A stretch of 64,000 bases of DNA from Odontocerum albicorne (GCA_949825065.1 OX463847.1:38745042-38809041); one strand, 5' to 3'; shown: positions 45,165 to 56,640, numbered from the stretch's first letter. A program made the numbers and translations. The notes: generated from the sequence alone by a model not told the origin.

Positions 45165-45305
45165 TCATCGAGCTTCCTGACCAACACTAAGTCCTCTGAT
45201 GGCGGATGGTAACGGCTTATCTTCAATAAACTCCCACTCCTCGAGTTCAGCGGTGGTTGCTTCAGTAAGCAGTTTGTTCAAGATAGTCTTTAGCTTAAAT
45301 AACAT
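45165..45305 (-). CDS. 46-codon small ORF, possible uORF
   Basis: Runs from ATG at 45305 to TGA at 45165: MLFKLKTILNKLLTEATTAE then LEEWEFIEDKPLPSAIRGLS and VGQEAR. Composition (amphipathic start, acidic EEWEFIED) and GC content look more like coding than the surrounding AT-rich DNA. It lies 142 bases upstream of the candidate start codon at 45022 on the same strand and in the same exon, so it would be an upstream ORF of that transcript. The motif EEWEFI fits an LC3-interacting consensus (acidic-W-x-x-I), as in TP53INP-type proteins, but I cannot assign it. It may also be chance. Confidence 0.35.
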   Translation of the reverse strand: MLFKLKTILNKLLTEATTAELEEWEFIEDKPLPSAIRGLSVGQEAR

Positions 45306-45434
45306 AGTTATGTATCACACACAGTTTTAAAAAAACTCTTGTGGATTTTAAAATTGTATTTATCACCATTGTATAATTGTATACGTCCAACAAATGTCTG
45401 AATTCGAGTTATATATTTTACATACATACTCGTA

Positions 45435-46330
45435 CATACTACCATGCCATTTCCCTGCTAGAGGAGGCCGAGAGAAAGAGTGCAAAACTACTCGTATTCT
45501 TCCTCGACACATATATTTCTTTACTTGCACATCCATACAAATTTCTCATACAGTTCCTACGTTTCTCTCACTTCTTATATTTCCTTCCTTCAAAATATGA
45601 TTCACTGGATTCAACTATACGTTCCTTGATCTTCTTTTATTATATTATACATATATCCTTTACCACACATTCCACTCGCATTTATTTAGTAATTTCTAAT
45701 TAATTCGTTCCATGTTTTCAAGCCACCTATCATAAGTTTGCTATTCTTCAACGTACTCAACACATCAGCTTAAAGTTCACATTTATTCTTAATTCCTTCA
45801 TTCCGTATTCTATCACGCATAGTCACCCCATATATTCTTCTAAGTGCACGCATTTATACGGCACTTATTCGATTCTTTTCTGGTACTAAAAAGATACTTA
45901 AATGCTCTTGTGGACTATTTATTATCTTCACAGATTTTGATACGGTCCAGCTCGAGCATAGTCATAAATGTTTTAGTGCCTCACGAATTTGTTTTCTATC
46001 GCTACACGCAGTTCGAGAAAATACTTGCTAAATAGTAGAATTTTTCAACTTGCTCTATTCATCCATTTCTCACCCATATATTTCATTAAATTTTCCTTTC
46101 GTACTTTTCTATTACCATGACTTTGGATTTCATAACTTTCCTTCTCAGATCTTTATTTTTTACACCTCTCATATAAATGACTTACTCGTATAAGACTGTA
46201 ATTTTATCCTCATTCTTCGCTAACACTCCTATGTCAAACATCAATTATCACACATTCCCAAAACACATTTGTTTACTACCCATTGACATTTTTAATTTCT
46301 TCACATGTCTTTCAAAGTATTGAAAAATCA
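45435..46330 (-). pseudogene. RTE LINE C-terminal end, long diverged copy
   Basis: Minus strand contains DRIRNEGIKNKCEL-like codons (complement of ccttcattccgtattctatc) around 45800, the WRRGMEV/3' region to the left, and upstream RT-like sequence to about 46330. Many stops. Confidence 0.6.
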
Positions 46331-46604
46331 AGGTGACATAACACAGGTCAAAAACTTTATTTTTATTCATTTGTTTATATTGTTAGACATGCTATATTTT
46401 TATGGTTCATTGTTATACAGTAATTTCTACTTACCAACCAGCCTATTTTGGATATTGTACAGCACCGTATAAAGACTGTAGAATAGGTGGATGGCTGCCG
46501 CTCGATACTCGGAGATTTTGGCTCACTTTATGTTTTTCCGGTGAAAATTAGCAGGGTGAAGAGATTCCTCTTTAGTAGGTAGAAGTTGGTCGTATTTTTG
46601 ACGT
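46331..46604. other. Nothing recognised
   Basis: No repeat or coding assignment. Confidence 0.35.
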
Positions 46605-46770
46605 TTAGCGCTCCTTATGTGCGGCCAATCGCTTAACGCAAGCGCCTATTTTCGCCCGTGCATGCCGTCATGACTGGCGAGATATTAGATATCTCGCACG
46701 TTTTCGCATGCATGGGCCGGCCGACTTTTGATACTATCTCTCGCGAAGGCCGCGCATAAGGAACATTTCA
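46605..46770. repeat. GC-rich palindromic element
   Basis: cgctccttatgtgcggcc and ggccgcgcataaggaac face each other over ~160 bases, with an inner perfect palindrome gcgagatattagatatctcgc region. Looks like a small MITE; target duplication not resolved. Confidence 0.5.
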
Positions 46771-47059
46771 TTACAGTCGGGACACAGCAAGTACATCCAA
46801 CAAAACATCAAATAAGAATTTATACAACAAAATATTAAAACATTAAACAAGAAAATGTACATCATATTTTAGGTGACGCATACGTCCGATACAGATATCT
46901 AAAGAGGTTTTTGAATCCATGACAGATTTTCCAAAAAAAAAAAACGATTGAAGTTTATTCCAAATCAATGACACCATACCATAATTTTACACACTACAAA
47001 AATATTGACACATACCGAAAGGGTTATGAAGGTTTCTTTATAGTTTTTCTTGTTGTATT
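46771..47059. other. AT-rich, no feature
   Basis: Nothing recognised. Confidence 0.4.
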
Positions 47060-47245
47060 ATATAGTAAAACTTGGCGGGTTTGTTGGCATGTAATAATCT
47101 CTTCCAACCAATGCGAAATACGTTTAAGAGGTCTTAAGTGAAAACCAGACTGGAATATTTCGTATTAAAATATGGGTTTCAACGGAAATGGAACGCGTAA
47201 ATCCCGAACTGGAAGACAGGTGACTTGGTGACTTATTAACTAGCC
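47060..47245 (-). repeat. SINE-1 diverged copy
   Basis: aaacttggcgggtttgttgg, gtgaaaaccagactggaat and a head with cccacggaggtcgtc. Confidence 0.65.
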
Positions 47246-47366
47246 CACGGAGGTCGTCAGAAGAGAAGACGCATTTTAAATAAATATATCAAAATAGGAA
47301 AACATTTTACAATCAGGTCTCTGAGAAACATTTAAGGCATTATTACGTGAAAATAAATTATGTATA

Positions 47367-48622
47367 CAGTAGTACCCCGTTATCCGCAAGTGTGTTCGAA
47401 GCTCCCGCGGATGGTGAAATCCGCGGAATAAGGAAATCCATTCTATATTACTAGTTTTTTTTCATGTACCATTAGTTTAACTTGTGCAGTTTACAATTTA
47501 CCAGTAAAACCAACACGATTTTTTTCAACAGCGATTATTTTCTTTCATTTTCGTACTAAATCAAGAATTTTTAACTTTCCACTTATTGTAAGCATTTTCG
47601 AGGCCTCTTTACAGTCTCTAAGACACCAGCATTACAAGTCATGCCTTTCAGATACATTGTAGCAGAGACACATGACACGCATGGCAACTAATGAAATGTT
47701 CACCATCCCTAGAGTTAAAACCTCTTTTGCCCAAAAGCAATATGCTTATTTGGCTCCCATGACGTACAATGGTGTGCCGAATTCAATAAAGATAAAGGAA
47801 GGAAAACCATTTAGAGAGTCGATCGGAGCGTGGTTGTTATTGCGACAGGATTTTGAGTACTTGGGCTTTCAAAATAGATGACGTGTGGAAAAGATTTGTG
47901 TGGGCTCTTGAGTGTGGGTTTCTTCTTGTTGTTTTGATTTTTGTTTCTGTATATTTTTGTATTAATTTTTATTCTTATGATTGTGTGCGGTGTATTATGG
48001 GATGAACATTTTTGGATTTATTTTTTTTTCATTTTTGGTTTTACTTTTGTTTTTGTTTTTATTCTTATGATTGTGTGCGGTATATTATGGGATGAACAGG
48101 TTTGGTCTTTCTGGAGTGGTGATGTGTGAAGAGTTTGATTCCGCATGATGTTTCCAGTTGTAATTGTGTGTCACTGTTTGTCAGGTTGATGAGAACGTGC
48201 AACGGGGTTTTATTTTTGTGTAATCAAAAATCTGGAAAGAAGTATCGATTTATTTTTTCACGCTAAATATCTTCAGTGAGATACAGGCAAAAGCCTAGTT
48301 TACTGGGGATACGACAAATGAAAGGCGACAAACCCAGATCCATTAAAATAATGTATGTCTAAATTAAATTACCTGTTGTTTTCTTGCAAATTATGTATAT
48401 TTCTTGTCATGTGTTATAATAATAATTGTTACTGTAAATAAGGTTTATTTGCACACAAACATTGAGATACCGGGAACGATGCTATCACAGCGATAGGTGG
48501 TTGGTAGTCTTGCTTTTATCGGTTGTGGCGATAATTCGGTATAAAATTTAAAAAAAATCGCGAGATGTTAACGGTGGACAACTGAAACCGCGAATACAGA
48601 TCCCGTGGATAAGGGGGAAATA
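47367..48622. mobile_element. Tigger-like element carrying a LINE insertion
   Basis: Left end cagtagtaccccgttatccg with gatggtgaaatccgcggaat; right end aaaccgcgaatacagatccc + gtggataagggggaaat. The cc(c)cgttatccgc inverted ends are typical of pogo/Tigger elements. TA at 47365-47366. No transposase seen; the middle is a LINE. Confidence 0.7.
47640..48360 (+). pseudogene. LINE ORF2 C-terminus and 3' end (another family)
   Basis: 47672-47881 reads FTIPRVKTSFAQKQYAYLAP then MTYNGVPNSIK and ends LGFQNR: the usual (F/T)xPxVxTxxGQKxxxYxGPxxWNxLPxxIK end of L2/CR1-like ORF2. A GT-rich 3' untranslated region with a doubled ttatgattgtgtgcggtata follows, ending in the segment also found at 34235-34345. 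Confidence 0.7.
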
Positions 48623-48794
48623 TTATTCAAGTTTTTTCTAAACCTTACCGATGGCTTCCGAATATTCATAAAAACATGTCACGTATCTGCAGGATATACT
48701 CGTATTATGGAGGTATTCTGTGTTATGTATTCATTATGCTTTGGAGTTCATAATAAATATGTTTTTGTGTTTGAATATTATGTAACTACTTCTG

Positions 48795-48985
48795 AAGAGA
48801 CCTCCGTGGCCTAATTGTTAAAACTACTGCCTTTTTCTAAACCGAAGGTTACGAGATTGATTTCCGTTGATATTAAATTTAAAAAAAAGGTTTTAAACCG
48901 GTATTAACTTAAGGCCCCTTTAACACCTTTCTAGACAGTCGGAGCAGATTGCTGAAAAAAAATGTTATACAAAACAGTACAATAA
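48795..48985 (+). repeat. SINE-1, complete copy
   Basis: A box cctccgtggcctaattgtta, B box gttacgagattgatttcc, A-run, ggttttaaaccggtattaac, tail ctagacagtcggagcag (diverged). Confidence 0.65.
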
Positions 48986-49440
48986 TCAATATTCTAGCTT
49001 AGGAGAGGTTTTTGTTATCTGTAGTGTTTTTTGCCTATCGAACTCGTAATCTCTCGTGGCCGAGTATGACTTTCAGCCATCCTGCCAACGTAAGATGTCT
49101 GTGCGTGTATTAATTTATTATGTGTAAGTTGCTGCACTTCAACAATTATGTGTAAGTTGTCTTGGCAGATTAAATCCAAAGTTCTGATGCCATGGAGATA
49201 AAACTCTCAATACTACCGGTAGGTTTAATCCATATCAGTCTGTTGTTAGGCTGTTTTATTCACACTGGATGGAGACTTATTTTGCCCCCCATAACAGCGT
49301 GGGTGGAGATGGTATCAAACTGAACGGAACTGTTTTATATACTGCTATTTTAGTGTTGTTTAATTGCGCCCATAATAATTTATGCAAGTAGCATATACAC
49401 ATATACGTGTAAGCAAAAAAAACATAAATTCAAATATAAT
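48986..49440. other. Nothing recognised
   Basis: No supported gene or repeat. Confidence 0.4.
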
Positions 49441-49444
49441 ATTG

Positions 49445-49545
49445 TCTAAAAGTAAAAAAAAAACAGTCCTGGAGAAAATTCACTAGGAATCGAATCTGAG
49501 GCGCCTGCTTGTTTAGCGTGATTGTTAACTATTAGACCAGAGTTT
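49445..49545 (-). repeat. SINE-3 head
   Basis: Minus strand: tggtctaatagttaacaat, B box agattcgattcctag. Followed by a hAT-like left end (tttattaaacatttttggct) at 49548. Confidence 0.55.
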
Positions 49546-49628
49546 ATTAAACATTTTTGGCTTACCGCCCGCTTTTCAAAGACAATTTTCTTCGTCGACC
49601 CCCTTGGCATAACTTGATCTCTGTCTCA

Positions 49629-49738
49629 ACTATAGTTCAGAAAATGTAGGATGAGACCTGTAACAGCTCACAAATTTGCCCCAATACAACCTTGTAACGA
49701 TGTTCAGTAATTTTAATTATTTTATCAACTTTAATACA
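49629..49738. mobile_element. Left half of TA-type MITE
   Basis: tatagttcagaaaatgtagg through cacaaatttgccccaataca and atgttcagtaattttaatta, matching 11249-11352; the right half is missing. Confidence 0.75.
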
Positions 49739-49999
49739 TGAGTTGTACAGCTAACTTTTACTTGAATTCTCCCGTTCTCAGATTGCATCGATTGGATAAT
49801 GAATGGCTATGCTGCAGTCTCGGACATATTTGGTGCCAGTCTCAATGCCTTTAAAAGTTCTCTAAGAGAGCGTTTTGTTTGTCTGAACCATAAATCCGAT
49901 GCCACGGCGTGACTCTCGTTGTTTTTCTTCTCGTTGACTTTTTTTCTATCAAACTTTTCGAGATATCTGTAAATATGTTGATGTTTCAAAATGCTTTTT

Positions 50000-50425
50000 T
50001 TGTGCATTGGAATGTACTATATTAACTATACGTATGCATATTTTTGTGTATTGGAACGTACTATATTAATTATACGTATGCATATTTTTGTGTATTGGAA
50101 CGTACTATATTAATTATACGTATGCATATTTTTGTGTATTGGAACGTACGAGTACTATATTAAATATAAGTACGCATATTTTTGTGTATTGGAACGTACG
50201 AGTACTATATTAAATATAAGTATGCATATTTTTGTGTATTGGAACGTACAAGTACTATATTAAATATAAGTACGCATATTTTTGTGTATTGGAACGTACG
50301 AGTACTATATTAAATATAAGTATGCATATTTTTGTGTATTGGAACGTACTATATTAAAAATAAGTATGCATATTTTTGTGTATTGGAACGTACTATATTA
50401 ATTATACGTATGCATATTTTTGTTA
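50000..50425. repeat. 44/49-bp minisatellite, nine units
   Basis: Units catatttttgtgtattggaa + cgtactatattaattatacg, with a 5-base variant (cgtacgagtac). Confidence 0.95.
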
Positions 50426-50524
50426 TTAGTTTCTTAGATTATTTCTATTTGTGTTCGTGCCTTTGATTACCTGTCTCAAGTTTGTATTTTATGTGTAGTA
50501 TGTATGCGTATTCAACTTTTTTTT

Positions 50525-50640
50525 AACCTGGCGAGTTTATTGCCATGTGGCAATCTCTTCCAACCAACCAACCAGAAAGATGTTTTTATAGGTCCTAAGT
50601 GTTAACCAGATAGGAATCCTATTTAAAACTCCTTTCATAA
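50525..50640 (-). repeat. SINE-1, head lost
   Basis: aacctggcgagtttattgcc, ccaaccaaccaaccagaaag; body to ggaatcctatttaaaac. Confidence 0.75.
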
Positions 50641-51280
50641 ACCACAGATGGTCTTATAATTTTTATATGGACTATTTTTTATAAAAGAATAGATATGACC
50701 AAAGTCGTAGATATTCTTATTCCCTGGAACACATTATTTTTTAAGTGAAACTTCTATTGGCGCGGTAGGACAAATTGGCCTGAATGTCACGAAAAGTGAA
50801 ACGGTGCATTATATTACTATTTTATTATTATTAAATATTTTATTTATTTATAAATTATTATTTATTATTTTAATATTATTAATTATTTATTATTAAAAGT
50901 AATTAGTATTATTTTAATATTATTAAGTGTATTATATTATTATTAAAATTATTATTAAATTATTATTATTTATTATTAAAAATAATTCCAAATAGAACAA
51001 CCTCAATACAGCGATCTATCTTATTCCTCAGACTATAATAATGATTGTTTGTTGGTAAAGTGAGAAGACTGTGGTAGGCAGCCCGGAAGACTGTAGGTTG
51101 AGCAATCCTCATTACCCGTTACAGAGATGTCTGTATCCATCCATCACGCTATTGGCGCTACGTTAACTTATATGTTTTTTACAAAACATTAAAACCCTTT
51201 CTCTGACACATTGCTTGCAGAATTGTTTCTTTTAGAATCACAGATGATTTCAATATACGAGTATGTCCATATTTAATACA
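50641..51280. other. AT low-complexity (tattatta) and unassigned DNA
   Basis: 50815-50990 is almost pure tta/att sequence; the rest gave no signal. Confidence 0.6.
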
Positions 51281-51282
51281 CA

Positions 51283-51400
51283 TGTATCATTAAGACCCAA
51301 AAGTTTCCAGTCTTAACAAGTTAGAGCGTTTTTGTAGATATTCCACGCCGGCTATGATACATTCATTGCATGCACTATACGCATAAATAAATATAATTGT
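51283..51400 (-). repeat. SINE-4 body
   Basis: aagacccaaaagtttccagt and acaagttagagcg recur at 56470 (reverse) and in complement at 56800. Confidence 0.5.
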
Positions 51401-51439
51401 GAAATTAACAAAAAAATATATATTTATCAAACAAATATA

Positions 51440-51640
51440 TGTACATACAAACATATTTTTACTTCATTTCCTCGTCACTTTATTTTGTAAGTTTTTTTCA
51501 TTCATTCGTTTCACGTATCCAAACCATCTAAGAAAACTGTTACATCAGCCTTAAGTTCACATTTATCCCTTATCACTTTAACCCGTATTCTATCATACAT
51601 TGTCATCCCATGTATTCGTTTACAGCAATGATTCGACTCC
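51440..51640 (-). pseudogene. RTE LINE C-terminal fragment
   Basis: Complement codons of cttatcactttaacccgtat and cagccttaagttcacattta, the IRVKVIRDKCELKADV segment. Confidence 0.65.
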
Positions 51641-51719
51641 TTTCATACACCACAGATGGTTCTATAATTTTTATATGGACTATTTTTTTAAAAATAATAG
51701 ATATGACTAAACTCGTAGG

Positions 51720-51850
51720 TATTCTTATTCCCTCGAAAACTAGGTGGAAAAAGTGTCCGTGTCGTTCGAATGAAGTAGCACTGCACGGAATTCGAAACGA
51801 CGACCTTCCACACGGAAGTCCAGTGCGTTACCGCGCGGCCATGTACTTCT
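51720..51850 (-). repeat. tRNA-derived SINE head
   Basis: Minus strand: ggccgcgcggtaacgcactg (A box) and cgtttcgaattcc (B box), linker, GC-rich start. Confidence 0.6.
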
Positions 51851-52060
51851 GTGATTAACAGATTTTGATATGTCTTGGTGCCATATTAAATATGTTTTTC
51901 TAAAATACAACAGATTTTGATATGTCTTGGTGCCATATTAAATATGTTTTTCTTCATTAAATATGTTTACAGATATGTCTTGGTGCCATATTAAATATGT
52001 TTTTCTTCATTAAATATGTTTACAGATATGTCTTGGTGCCATATTAAATATGTTTTTCTA
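51850..52060. repeat. ~55-bp tandem repeat, four units
   Basis: Units with acagatatgtcttggtgcca and tattaaatatgtttttct. Confidence 0.9.
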
Positions 52061-52114
52061 TTGCCATGCAATGCTTAATATCCCTCAAAGCTCTTATACA
52101 ATTTAAGAAAACAC

Positions 52115-52389
52115 AGTACCCGGCGGTAAGTAATACACACCGGCCTAAGAAAGAGACTGTCAGCCATAATCGGCTTACTTCGGCTTTGTAGAACGTCGTC
52201 TCTGTCGCACGATGCGCTAACAGTTCGGTATCTAGAAAGAGCTAAACGATTGACGAATCGCGACGGAACACGTGTATGATAGCGCATCGTGCGACAGAGA
52301 CGACGCTCTACAAAGTCGAAGTTAGCCGATTATGACCAACAGTCTCTTTCTTAAGCCCGATGTGTATTACTTACCGCCGGTTACTTGTA
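52115..52389. mobile_element. Foldback element, copy 1
   Basis: Two ~105-bp inverted arms (52115-52219, 52280-52389) from acccggcggtaagtaataca to cgcacgatgcgcta around a 60-base loop. Non-coding; superfamily unknown. Confidence 0.85.
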
Positions 52390-52554
52390 CTATATGTTAG
52401 TAACAGAGAGAGAGTGGATAAAACAAAAAAATATATAAAAAATAAAAACGAAAATAGTTATAATAAATAATAGAAACAAACAGATGAATGAATGGCCATA
52501 ACACGTGAGCAGTATAACAGAAGGACGATACAAAGTAGATAATCAGGGTACCTG

Positions 52555-53155
52555 ACATTATTGCCACCAGAGATGATTATGCAAGCCAATTTGTGATGGG
52601 CATGTCCTGTTAGATAAAGAGCATAGAGCATCACCACCTGCAGCTTTTCTGCGTCTTCTTTCTTTCTATTGGGTCCCTGATGATAACAAGCAAGAGTTCC
52701 ACGCCATTTAGATCTATCTGCTGCTCAACTCCTAGTTGTGCTGAGTATTAATGTTTTTAAGCGTCCAACACAGTATAAGTACCCGGCGGTAAGTAATACA
52801 CATCGTGCTTAAGAAAGAGACTGTCGGGTATAATCGGCTAACTTCGGCTTTGTAGAGCGTCGTCTCTGTCGCACGATGCGCTATCATACACGTGTTCCGT
52901 CGTTCATACACGTGTTCCGTCGCGATTCGTCAGTCGTTTAGCTCTTTTTAGATATCGAACTGTTAGCGCATCGTGATACAGAGACCACGTTCTACAAAGC
53001 CGAATTAAGCCGATTATGGCCGATGTACGTCCTTGTATTTCTTGCGCAGTCCATGTTTCATTGTGTCCTCCGTCAGCTCGGCAAAAAGGATATTTCTTGG
53101 AAGCCTGTACTCAGGCATTCGAGTCACGTGACACCAGAATCTCGATGTTAAACAG
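52555..53155 (-). pseudogene. LINE C-terminus split by foldback element
   Basis: 53155-53028: RFWCHVTRMPEYRLPRNILF then AELTEDTMKHGLRKKYKD. 52770-52555: LKTLILSTTRS, DRSKWRGTLACYH and a relic of the C-terminal zinc-finger-like end (TGHAHHKLACIII). The two parts read on from YKDVLK to the next segment when the foldback at 52777-53027 is removed. Confidence 0.7.
52777..53027. mobile_element. Foldback element, copy 2, right arm decayed
   Basis: Left arm as in copy 1; the loop (52884-52962) is in the opposite orientation and contains a tandem 20-bp duplication of ttcatacacgtgttccgtcg. The right arm has lost about 20 internal bases and its end. Confidence 0.85.
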
Positions 53156-53249
53156 GAAATAATAGTTATTTAGACTCAATGATATTCTGACTATTGATTT
53201 AGCATATTCAGCGTTGAACTTTTATATACGCCTCGCCCTAGTTACTTAT

Positions 53250-54145
53250 TTTATTTATTTAACACTTTTATTGCAAATACAATCTGGCGGGCTTATTGCT
53301 AGGTGGCAATCTCTTCCAACCAACCAGACAAAATTAAATGAAGTAAGTTACGTGGTCGCATAAATAATTCAAATGACTATCCATCCCCACGAAATCCATA
53401 AACACTAACGTGAGCATATGCCCACGTACCCCACAAAGACGGACAATCAACCGAACATTATTTTTCACATTAAGTGAGATATCATCAATCAAAAGGAAAG
53501 GAAGGGGTGGTAGAGAGGAAAGGAAAAGAAAAATCAGGAATGAAACGCGTTATTTTACTGACTAGAAATTAAGAGTTTTTTCTGTTGCTTCTTAACCTGT
53601 AAGCGAGTGAGATTTTGTAAGTAAAATATGTATGGACGAGTGAGTTTTTTTTACATTTAAAATTTGTTTTTTTTTACCAAATTGTTAGTGTTCTACTAAC
53701 AAATATTTTTCACAAATAAAAAACGCAATTGCGGCCGCCATATACAAAATAATTGAATAGATAAAAACATTTGAGCCACGTTTTCGAAACCAACCAACGG
53801 ACGTACCGTGTACGTCCATACTCTCTTGAGGTAAAAATTCGCTCACCGTACGCCATACTCATTTAGAGGTTAAAGTATGCCAATGACGGAGCGAGTCTTA
53901 TATTGGTTTGTAACTGATTCCAGAGTCTCACTGCATGTACAGTAAAGGCCGACGTAAAAAAAGAGGAGCGGTGAACTGGAAAGGCCAATAGACAATCGCT
54001 GTTAGAGCGTAGCGAAAATCCGTGATTGGAAAGACGCTGAAATTTTTTGACGAGATAAGAGGGGGCGGCGGGACAGTTAAGGATATTATACAATAAAGAC
54101 AGTATGCGAATTTGGCGTCTATTTCTATCATTCTGTAACTCTGTT
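53250..54145 (-). pseudogene. LINE-A, truncated, with MITE inside
   Basis: Tail and 3' untranslated part at 53250-53590, ORF2 end at 53870-54145 (NRRQIRILSLLYNILNCPAA, VHAVRLWNQLQTNIRLAPSL). A 274-bp element interrupts it at a TTAA. Confidence 0.85.
53596..53869. mobile_element. piggyBac-type MITE, second family
   Basis: TTAA at 53592-53595 and 53870-53873; uninterrupted LINE-A copies read cttcttaaagcatgcc at this site. Ends cctgtaagcgagtg / ctcatttagagg, plus inverted subterminal gtatggacg / cgtccatac. Confidence 0.85.
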
Positions 54146-54149
54146 ATCA

Positions 54150-55134
54150 TCTGAGAAAAAAAATACTACCTAAATAGAAGAATTCTCCAGCTCGTTTAAA
54201 TCTTGCGATTCTCATCCATATCAAATAAATACGATGTAAAATAAAGAAATATTTTATTTTGGAACAAAAATGTAAAGGTTTAATATATTTTTCATAAAAT
54301 AATCAGAAAAAAGTTTAAAAAAAAACACAGTCGTTGAGAGAGTTAGTGAAAACATAACATGTCACGATTCAGTTTAGCATGCACCATGAAAAGTGGCTAA
54401 CCTGTTTGTTGCATGGAAGAAAGTAACTCAGCTCGATAGTGAAGATACTCAATCTCACTGTTTCTCAACTTTTTTAAGCCTTGTGACCTACCAATATATT
54501 ACTTAAAGATGGTAATTTACGTAGCACTGTTTACATAGCAAACTTTCCTCAAATGTGCTCAAACTCGGGACTAGAACCTATTATCATTAACAGATTAAGA
54601 ATATTCAACAAATCACATCTGTAAGCTGCAGCAACGCCCGAGCGATTTAAGTTAAAAAAAAACTAAATTAAGATTTCACTTCCCCCCCTGCAAACACTTA
54701 GTATTTTGTGCACGTGGCTGTACAAATGTTGTTCTTGCACAAATACGATAAGCCTTGTCAGGTATGACAATCTACTCTTTTACGTAATTAATAGGGTAAA
54801 TAAAAAATGGGAACCTATTGCAACTACTCGTATTTACAAGAGCGACAAGTCCAAACTTAACAATTACTTATATGTTGAACATATTTTATTTAAAATCAAT
54901 ACGTTCGTTTTTCTTAGAAAATGCGGTATTATCCTTATGTACAAGTAATATGTTTTCTGCGACTTCGCTGATAATTCACCACCTATAACCTTTGGGATAA
55001 TCCTCACCATGCAGTTATTTATATAGGCGCAAGAGTACTTTTTATATCTGCACCGTTTAGTTAATTAGCATCACCATATCTCAAGTGAAGTGCGCATAGA
55101 TAACAGATATCTATTGCATTATACCCTGGCACGT
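54150..55134. other. No gene; diverged hAT-like end
   Basis: 54462-54500 (ctgtttctcaacttttttaa, ccttgtgacc) resembles a hAT left end. An 80-codon ORF at 54706 has no family signal. Confidence 0.4.
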
Positions 55135-55440
55135 AGCTTTCGCTTTTGTCACGTCCGTTGACTTTGTCTTGCACGTTTTCGTATCATTTAGGTTTTTCAA
55201 TCTTCCTTCTTTCAGAATTTGATTAATTTGGTTATACTATGATTTTCTAGGTCTTTCCTATTTTGTTATACATTCTACACTACTAGTGTAGATTTAAAAA
55301 AATCTTTTATCACTCATTGATTATATGTTGTCAAATGATCCCAATGCTCCATTATTCATCTTAAGCACAACGTTTTATTTCAATTAATACTAATTCCTAT
55401 TGTCTTCATTCCTTACTCTATCATACACTGTTTTTCAAAT
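55135..55440 (-). pseudogene. RTE LINE fragment, diverged
   Basis: Order of complement motifs (ttcagaatttgattaa, cattccttactctatcatac) follows the RTE 3' region. Confidence 0.45.
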
Positions 55441-55449
55441 ATTCCTCAA

Positions 55450-56130
55450 AACATTCTCAACTTTACTATTTTTATCTTACTATCATAATATCCTAATTTC
55501 TTTATCTTACTTTCATAATATCCTAATTTGTTTATCTTACTTTCATAATATCCTAATTTGTTTATCTTACTTTCATAATATCCTAATTTGTTTATCTTAC
55601 TTTTATAATATCCTAATTTCTTTAGCTTACTTTCATAATATCCTAATTGGTTTATCTTATTTTCATAATATCTTAATGTGTTTATCTTACTTTCATAATA
55701 TCCTAATTTGTTTATATTACTTTCATAATATCCTAATTGGTTTATCTTACTTTCATAATATCCTAATTTGTTTATCTTACTTTCATAATATCCTAATTTG
55801 TTTATCTTACTTTCATAATATCCTAATTTGTTTATCTTACTTTCATAATATCCTAATTTGTTTATCTTACTTTCATAATATCCTAATTTGTTTATCTGAC
55901 TTTCATAATATCCTAATTTGTTTATCTTACTTTCATAATATCCTAATTTGTTTATCTTACTTTCATAATATCCTAATTTGTTTATCTTACTTTCATAATA
56001 TCCTAATTTGTTTATCTTACTTTCAAAATATCCTAATTTCTTTATCTTACTTTCATAATATTCTAATGTGTTTATCTTACTTTCATTATATCCTAATTTG
56101 TTAATTTTACTTTCATAATATCCTAAGTTA
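55450..56130. repeat. 30-bp minisatellite, 22 units
   Basis: Units cctaatttgtttatcttact + ttcataatat. The 234-codon ORF is an artefact of the period being a multiple of three. Confidence 0.97.
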
Positions 56131-56149
56131 GTAAGTAAACGTTTTTTGA

Positions 56150-56370
56150 AGTATAATGTCGTGTATCGACGTTTTGCATTGTATTACACCTTTGTTATCT
56201 ACATTACACCATAGCCGGAATATTGGCAAGTGGTAATATATTCTAACCAACCAGAAAGGTGTTAAAGAAGTCTTAAGTGGAAAGTGGGTTTCAATGAAAA
56301 TCGGATCTGTAAATCCCGGGTTTGGAAGACAGGCGTTTTGCCAATAGGTTGGCGTGGTCGTCAAAGATAA
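56150..56370 (-). repeat. SINE-1 copy
   Basis: accatagccggaatattggc, ctaaccaaccagaaaggtgt, gtgggtttcaatgaaaatcg, head with ggcgtggtcgtc. Confidence 0.65.
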
Positions 56371-56469
56371 AATAATTAATATATTTTATTTAAACCATGC
56401 ATAAAAATCACAGTTAATGATATATTGTTAAAACATCTTTGGGGTTCAAGAATTTTTAAATCCCCATAA

Positions 56470-56640
56470 TGAAGCACTTTGAAGTACCTCTAAGGTCCTA
56501 AAGTTTCCGGCCTGAAAAAGTTAGAGCGTACATATACAGATGTCGACCACGTCCCTTGCATAGTCAGGCAATGTTGCAGTTGAAATTCGAAACCTTTACC
56601 TTCAGTAGTATGTCAACTAGAGCCGATAGAAAACATGATT
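56470..56640 (-). repeat. SINE-4 with tRNA-like head
   Basis: Minus strand head ggctctagttgacatactac, B box aggtttcgaatttc; body aaagtttccggcctgaaaaa. Confidence 0.55.

Noticed and set aside
54706..54948. 80-codon ORF MCTWLYKCCSCTN...
   Set aside because: No splice sites, no family signal, AT-rich third positions as in the surrounding noncoding DNA.
55400..56104. 234-codon ORF of LSYFHNILIC repeats
   Set aside because: Same reason: 30-bp units. AT-rich, no flanking gene signals.
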